From JALOAT01 sp041685115 (GTDB lineage: Bacteria > Pseudomonadota > Gammaproteobacteria > Thiohalomonadales > Thiohalomonadaceae), in contig JAWLGK010000015.1 in NCBI GenBank assembly GCA_041685115.1, forward strand, positions 1 to 64,000: a DNA stretch of 64,000 nucleotides. The letters are read 5' to 3'. The translations under genes were made by a program, and so were the position numbers. The notes beneath the pieces were generated by a model. The model was given only the letters and a program-made list of their open reading frames with translations. It ran no database searches and had not been told where the DNA came from. Below, one piece after another: positions 59,047-64,000 of the stretch; the stretch's first letter is position 1; the number at the start of each line of letters is the position of its first letter.

Positions 59047-60486
59047 TCAGCCCGCCGTGGCGGCGATGCAGAGGGCCATCAGGGGTCCCGGGAGAATGCC
59101 CAGCCCGAGCATTGCCAGGGCGTTGGCGCTGATGGTCATGCGCATGCCCCAGCCCGCTTCGAGGGGCGCGCTATCGGCCGGCTTGTCGAAGTACATGAGC
59201 TTCACCACGCGCAGGTAGTAGAACGCACCGATGACCGAGAACACCACCGCCGCCACCGCGAGCCAGACCAGATCCGCCTGCACGGCGGCCTGGATGACGA
59301 ACAGCTTGGACCAGAAGCCCAGGAACGGCGGCACACCGGCCATGGAGAACATGACCATGAGCATGAGGAAGGCATGCCACGGGCTGCGTTCGTTGAGACC
59401 CTTGTAGTCGTCCAGCTTGTCCGCCTCGAAGCCGGCACGACTCATGAAGATGACCATACCGAAGCTCGCCAGACTCATGAGGGCGTAGGACACGGCATAG
59501 AACAGGCCCGATGCATACCCTGCCTCCGTGCCGGCAAGCACGCCGAGCAGCATGAAGGCGACATGGGAGATGGCCGAATAGGCCAGCATGCGCTTGATGT
59601 TGGTCTGGGCGATGGCGATGACGTTGCCCACCGCCAGTGACAGCAACGTGATGATGATGAGGATGTCCTGCCACTGGCCGTGCAGACCGCCCAGGCCGTC
59701 GACCAGCAGGCGCATGAGCATGGCGAAGGCCGCCAGCTTGGGCGCGGTGCTCATATAAACCGTCACAGTGCTGGGCGCGCCATGGTAGACGTCGGGCACC
59801 CACATGTGGAACGGCACCGCTCCGAGCTTGAAGGCGACACCGATGATGATGAACACCAGGGCGAAGGCGAGCACCACGGGCTGGCCGCTGCCGCCCGCGA
59901 TGGCGGTGTGAATTTCCGCCAGGTCGAGGGTTCCCGTGAGGCCGTAGAGCATGGACATGCCATACAGCAGCATGGCGGAGGCCATGGCGCCCAGGACGAA
60001 ATACTTCATGGCCGCCTCGGAGGCCAGCACGGAATCACGCTGCATGGCCACCATGGCGTACAAGGACAGGGACATCAACTCCAGACCCAGATAGACGGTG
60101 AGCAGGTTGTGGGCCGAGATGAGGATCATCATGCCCAGCAGGCCCAGCAGGCCCAGCACGAAATACTCACCACGCAGCATTTCCCGCTCGCGCAGATAAC
60201 GCGGGGCATACACGAAGGCCACAGCCACGGCGACGTAAGCCGCGAGTTTCAGCAACACGGCCATGCCATCGAGCACGAAGAAGCCTGAAAACACCACCTG
60301 TTCCGCCTCGCCGTATAAGCCGGCCGTTAACAGGAAGGCGCCGGCCAGGGTACCGAGGGATAGCAGATAGGTGACGTTGCGCCGCGCCTCGGCAAGGAAC
60401 GGGTCGAGCAGCAGGATGACGCAGGCCATCCCGAGAACGAAGACTTCCGGCAACACCGGCAAAAGCTGCGACATTTGGAAATTCAT
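59047..60486 (-). CDS. nuoN: NADH-quinone oxidoreductase subunit N
   Basis: This 479-residue proton-pumping antiporter-like subunit of complex I has about 14 membrane helices, with ENDING segments GVAFKLGAVPFHMWVPDVYHGAPS and MLAYSAISHVAFMLLGVLAG. It lies 12 bases after nuoM and is the last subunit gene of the operon. Confidence 0.96.
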   Translation of the reverse strand: MNFQMSQLLPVLPEVFVLGMACVILLLDPFLAEARRNVTYLLSLGTLAGAFLLTAGLYGEAEQVVFSGFFVLDGMAVLLKLAAYVAVAVAFVYAPRYLREREMLRGEYFVLGLLGLLGMMILISAHNLLTVYLGLELMSLSLYAMVAMQRDSVLASEAAMKYFVLGAMASAMLLYGMSMLYGLTGTLDLAEIHTAIAGGSGQPVVLAFALVFIIIGVAFKLGAVPFHMWVPDVYHGAPSTVTVYMSTAPKLAAFAMLMRLLVDGLGGLHGQWQDILIIITLLSLAVGNVIAIAQTNIKRMLAYSAISHVAFMLLGVLAGTEAGYASGLFYAVSYALMSLASFGMVIFMSRAGFEADKLDDYKGLNERSPWHAFLMLMVMFSMAGVPPFLGFWSKLFVIQAAVQADLVWLAVAAVVFSVIGAFYYLRVVKLMYFDKPADSAPLEAGWGMRMTISANALAMLGLGILPGPLMALCIAATAG

Positions 60487-60498
60487 CGGCTGTTCCCG

Positions 60499-62013
60499 TC
60501 AGATCTTGGATACGGCGATGTGCTCAACCAGATTCTGCACACTGGCGTGCATCACCTCGAGCAAGGGATTGGGCCACAGACCCAACAGCAGCACCCCCAC
60601 GGCAAGCACGGCGAGGAACAGGAATTCCCGCCCGTTCACGTCCTTCAGTGCCGCAACCGCCTCGCTGCCGACGGGGCCGAATACCACGCGCTTGATCATC
60701 CACAGGGTGTAGGCCGCGCCGATGATGAGCGTGGTGGCCGCCAGGAAGGCATACCAGAAGTCGGCCTTGAAGGCGCTCAGGATGACCATGAACTCGCCCA
60801 CGAAGCCCGAGGTACCCGGCAGGCCGGCATTGGCCATGGCGAACAGCACCATGAAGCCGGCGAATACCGGCATCACGTTGGCGACCCCGCCGTAGTCGGC
60901 GATGGCGCGGCTGTGCAGACGGTCGTAGAGCACACCCACCGACAGGAACATGGCGCCGGAGACGAGGCCGTGCGAAACCATCTGCACCATGCCACCTTCG
61001 ATGCCCATGGCGGCCCCGCTGAAGCTGCCGGTATTTTCGGCAATGGCCCAGGCGAGGAACAGACCGAGGGTGACGAAGCCCATGTGTGCGATGGACGAAT
61101 AGGCGATGAGCTTCTTCATGTCCTGCTGGATGAGGGCCACGAAGCCGATGTACACCACGGCGATCAGCGACAGGCCGATCATCAGCCAGTCGAGGGAGTG
61201 GCTCGCGTCCGGCGCGATGGGCAGCGAGAAGCGCAGGAAGCCGTAGGCGCCGACCTTCAGCATGATGGCTGCCAGGATCACGGAGCCTCCTGTGGGCGCC
61301 TCCACGTGGGCATCGGGCAACCAGGTGTGCACCGGGAACATGGGCACCTTCACCGCGAAGGCGACGAGGAAGGCCAGGAAGATGAGGATCTGCGCGGTCA
61401 TGCCGATGTTCACGGCATGGAAATCGAGAATGGCAAAACTGCCCGCCTGCGTGTACAGGTACACCAGTGCCACCAGCATGAAGACCGAACCGAAAAAGGT
61501 GTAGAGGAAGAACTTGATGGTCGCGTATACGCGGTTGGGTCCGCCCCACATGCCGATGATGATGAACATCGGGATGAGCATGGCCTCCCAGAACACGTAG
61601 AACAGCGCCGCATCCAGGGCAGCGAATACGCCATTGATGAGGCCTTCCATCACCAGGAAAGCTGCCATGTACTGGGAAGGACGCTGCTTGATGACCTCCC
61701 AGCCGGCAATCACCACCAGCACCGTGGTGAAGGTGGTGAGCACGATGAGCGGCATGGCGATACCGTCCACGCCCAGGTGATAGTTGATGCCGAAGCTTTC
61801 GATCCAGGGCCGGAATTCCACGAACTGCATGTCGGCCGTATCGATGGCGAAGCCCGTGAAGAGCGGAATGGACAGGGCCAGGGTCGCCAGGGCGACCAGC
61901 AAGGCGGTCGTTCTGGCGGCATTGGCGCGCTGATCGCCCATGGCGAGCACCAGCGCCGCACCCACGATGGGCACCCAAATCACCAGGCTGAGAAGAGGCA
62001 GTTCGGAAAACAT
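60499..62013 (-). CDS. nuoM: NADH-quinone oxidoreductase subunit M
   Basis: This 504-residue antiporter-like subunit has about 14 membrane helices, including VKVPMFPVHTWLPDAHVEAP and KKLIAYSSIAHMGFVTLGLF. It is located between nuoL and nuoN with small gaps (27 and 12 bases). Confidence 0.97.
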   Translation of the reverse strand: MFSELPLLSLVIWVPIVGAALVLAMGDQRANAARTTALLVALATLALSIPLFTGFAIDTADMQFVEFRPWIESFGINYHLGVDGIAMPLIVLTTFTTVLVVIAGWEVIKQRPSQYMAAFLVMEGLINGVFAALDAALFYVFWEAMLIPMFIIIGMWGGPNRVYATIKFFLYTFFGSVFMLVALVYLYTQAGSFAILDFHAVNIGMTAQILIFLAFLVAFAVKVPMFPVHTWLPDAHVEAPTGGSVILAAIMLKVGAYGFLRFSLPIAPDASHSLDWLMIGLSLIAVVYIGFVALIQQDMKKLIAYSSIAHMGFVTLGLFLAWAIAENTGSFSGAAMGIEGGMVQMVSHGLVSGAMFLSVGVLYDRLHSRAIADYGGVANVMPVFAGFMVLFAMANAGLPGTSGFVGEFMVILSAFKADFWYAFLAATTLIIGAAYTLWMIKRVVFGPVGSEAVAALKDVNGREFLFLAVLAVGVLLLGLWPNPLLEVMHASVQNLVEHIAVSKI

Positions 62014-62040
62014 GCAGCCAGATCCTTATCGTTGTCGTGT

Positions 62041-63996
62041 TCAGCCGAGCACGAACAAACCGAAGAGAAGCAACAAGCCCACGATCATCGCGAAGGCGTA
62101 GTGATACAGGTAGCCGGACTGCACCCAGCGGGTGACTGCCGCTGTCCAGCCCACCACCCGCGCCGTACCGTTCACGACCAGGCCGTCGATGAGCGTCACG
62201 TCGCCCGCGCGCCACAACACCCGGCCAAGGCCGCGGCTGCCGCCGGCGAAGAACCAGTCGTTGAACTGATCGAAGCCGTACTTGTTTTCCAGCACGCGGT
62301 GGATGGTGCTGAACCGCGCCGCGATACGCGCCGGAAGTTCAGGACGGCGGATGTACAAATACCAGGCGACGAACACGCCCGCGGCCGCCAGCCATACCGG
62401 CGGCGCCATGAGGCCGTGCAGGGCCATGGCGAACCAGCCGTGATAACCCTGCGCGAGTTGATCAAGGACGTCATGCTCGGGCAGCACCCGGATAGCGCCA
62501 GCGAAGAAATCCCCGAAGGCCATGTCGCCCGCGTACATGGCACCGGCCAGCACCGAGGGGATGGCGAGCATCACGAGCGGGACCGTGATCACCCAGGGCG
62601 ACTCGTGCAGGTGGTCTCGCGTGTGATGGTCCATGCGCTCCTTGCCATGGAACACCAGGAAGTACATGCGGAAGCTGTACAGGGCGGTGATGAACACGCC
62701 AAGCAGCACGGCAATATAGGCGAAGCCTGCGCCGGGGATCTCGGAATGGCGAACCGCCTCGATGATCACGTCCTTCGAATAGAAGCCCGCGAAACCGGGA
62801 AAACCGATGAGCGCCAGGGTGCCGACAAGACCGGTGATCCAGGTGATGGGCATGTACTTGCGCAGGCCACCCATCTTGCGCATGTCCTGCTCGTGGTGCA
62901 TGGCCACGATCACCGAACCCGCCCCCAGGAACAGCAGCGCCTTGAAGAAGGCATGGGTCATCAGATGGAACACGCCCGCGGCGTAGGCGGAGGCGCCCAA
63001 GGCGACGGTCATGTAGCCCAGCTGTGACAGCGTGGAATAGGCGACCACGCGCTTGATGTCGTGCTGCACGAGACCGAGCAGGCCCATGAAGAAGGCCGTG
63101 ATGGCGCCGATAACCAGCACCACGCTGAGCGCCGTCGTCGACAGCTCATACAGCGGCGACATGCGCGCCACCATGAAGATACCGGCCGTGACCATGGTGG
63201 CGGCGTGGATCAACGCCGAGATGGGCGTCGGGCCCTCCATGGAATCGGGCAGCCACACGTGCAGCGGCCACTGTGCCGACTTGCCCATGGCGCCGACGAA
63301 CAGCAGCAGGCAAATCACCGTCATGGCATTCCATTCGGTGCCCGGGATGACCTGCATGGTCAGGTCCTTGTGCAGCTCGGCAGTGGCGAAGACGGCGTTG
63401 TAATCAAGGGTATTGAAGTAGAACAGCACACCGGCGATGCCGAGTACGAAACCGAAGTCGCCCACGCGGTTGACCAGGAAGGCCTTCAGGTTGGCATAAA
63501 TGGCGCTCTCGCGGGTGTACCAGAAACCGATGAGCAGGTACGACACCAGGCCCACCGCTTCCCAACCGAAGAACAACTGCATGAAGTTGTTCGCCATCAC
63601 CAGCATGAGCATGGAGAAGGTGAACAGCGAGATGTAGCTGAAGAAACGCTGGTAACCTGGATCGTCGTGCATGTAGCCGATGGTGTAGACATGCACCATG
63701 AGCGACACGAAGGTGACCACGACCATCATCATCGCGGTCAGATTGTCGACCAGAAAGCCCACCTCGAAGCGCACGCCGTCGCTGACGGCCCAGGTGTACA
63801 CGCTCTGGTTGATGACTTCCGCGCCGCTCACGGCGATCTGGTAGAACACAACCAGGGATCCGAGGAATGCGACCGCGACGCCGAGGATGGCGGCCCGGTG
63901 CGACCATGTGCGTCCCACGACCTTGCCGAACAGTCCCGCAATGATCGCGCCGACCAGCGGTGCGAGCACAATGGCGATATTGAGCTTCTCCAGCAT
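62041..63996 (-). CDS. nuoL: NADH-quinone oxidoreductase subunit L
   Basis: This 651-residue antiporter-like subunit has about 16 membrane helices and the long lateral helix near the C-terminus (about 525-600). It has FFGWEAVGLVSYLLIGFW, KSAQWPLHVWLPDSMEGPTP and KRVVAYSTLSQLGYMTVAL. The ATG at 63996 is four bases from the window end, and nuoK and the rest of the operon should lie beyond. The reading frame is complete. Confidence 0.96.
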   Translation of the reverse strand: MLEKLNIAIVLAPLVGAIIAGLFGKVVGRTWSHRAAILGVAVAFLGSLVVFYQIAVSGAEVINQSVYTWAVSDGVRFEVGFLVDNLTAMMMVVVTFVSLMVHVYTIGYMHDDPGYQRFFSYISLFTFSMLMLVMANNFMQLFFGWEAVGLVSYLLIGFWYTRESAIYANLKAFLVNRVGDFGFVLGIAGVLFYFNTLDYNAVFATAELHKDLTMQVIPGTEWNAMTVICLLLFVGAMGKSAQWPLHVWLPDSMEGPTPISALIHAATMVTAGIFMVARMSPLYELSTTALSVVLVIGAITAFFMGLLGLVQHDIKRVVAYSTLSQLGYMTVALGASAYAAGVFHLMTHAFFKALLFLGAGSVIVAMHHEQDMRKMGGLRKYMPITWITGLVGTLALIGFPGFAGFYSKDVIIEAVRHSEIPGAGFAYIAVLLGVFITALYSFRMYFLVFHGKERMDHHTRDHLHESPWVITVPLVMLAIPSVLAGAMYAGDMAFGDFFAGAIRVLPEHDVLDQLAQGYHGWFAMALHGLMAPPVWLAAAGVFVAWYLYIRRPELPARIAARFSTIHRVLENKYGFDQFNDWFFAGGSRGLGRVLWRAGDVTLIDGLVVNGTARVVGWTAAVTRWVQSGYLYHYAFAMIVGLLLLFGLFVLG

Positions 63997-64000
63997 CCGC

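Noticed and set aside
60475..63027. Very long (850-codon) His-rich plus-strand frame opposite nuoM and nuoL
   Set aside because: It is antisense to clear complex I genes. The His/Asp/Glu-rich product is the usual mirror of GC-rich membrane-protein codons.

Overview
The window is about 64 kb of GC-rich chromosome from a gammaproteobacterium. Lineage markers are the run tRNA-fMet, rimP, nusA, infB, rbfA, truB, rpsO, pnp; the EF-P beta-lysylation genes epmA and epmB; the lipoprotein gene bamC directly behind dapA; gcvR; and parE/parC. A Chromatiales/Ectothiorhodospiraceae-like relative is a guess from gene content only. Most of the window is ordinary housekeeping DNA. No CRISPR array, integrase or intact insertion sequence was seen.

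Layout. (1) 1-5460: an acetate block with the end of an ActP-type acetate permease, a cNMP-binding/CBS/nucleotidyltransferase protein, a DnaQ-like exonuclease and acs. (2) 5486-17533: a chemosensory unit. A leftward operon reads tiny ORF, membrane MCP-like protein, cheY, STAS, cheA, cheR, cheD, cheB, PAS-GAF-HD-GYP, MCP, cheW, with many ATGA-type overlaps. A rightward S24-type regulator is divergent from its head. (3) 17573-17690: a decayed second copy of the 3' end of acs, so the whole chemosensory unit lies between two direct copies of the acs tail. (4) 17799-23576: epmA and efp, divergent from epmB, then a FimX-like c-di-GMP receptor protein and htpX. (5) 23814-28359: a SulP transporter, a class III adenylate cyclase and a coupled TPR lipoprotein. 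(6) 28527-32910: parC and parE, separated by a nested inverted repeat. (7) 33194-36462: a GH15 enzyme, a small membrane protein, and a 722-bp gene-free element with long terminal inverted repeats. (8) 36463-42567: purC, MBL-fold hydrolase, bamC and dapA leftward; gcvR, bcp and PIN-PhoH rightward. (9) 42648-49786: a LysR pair, murI, YbhB, a thioredoxin-like protein, the methionine-salvage operon mtnBDC and an anion transporter. (10) 49931-63996: the metY/rimP-to-pnp translation and RNA cluster, then DUF2818, nuoN, nuoM and nuoL.

The least ordinary parts are the chemosensory unit with its duplicated acs tail, its divergent S24 regulator lacking both predicted catalytic residues, and its 35-codon coupled ORF; the inverted-repeat element at 35599-36320; and the initiator tRNA whose 1:72 mismatch reads U-U. 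Starts were moved inward from the longest frame wherever a Shine-Dalgarno sequence, family alignment or stop/start overlap favoured it.
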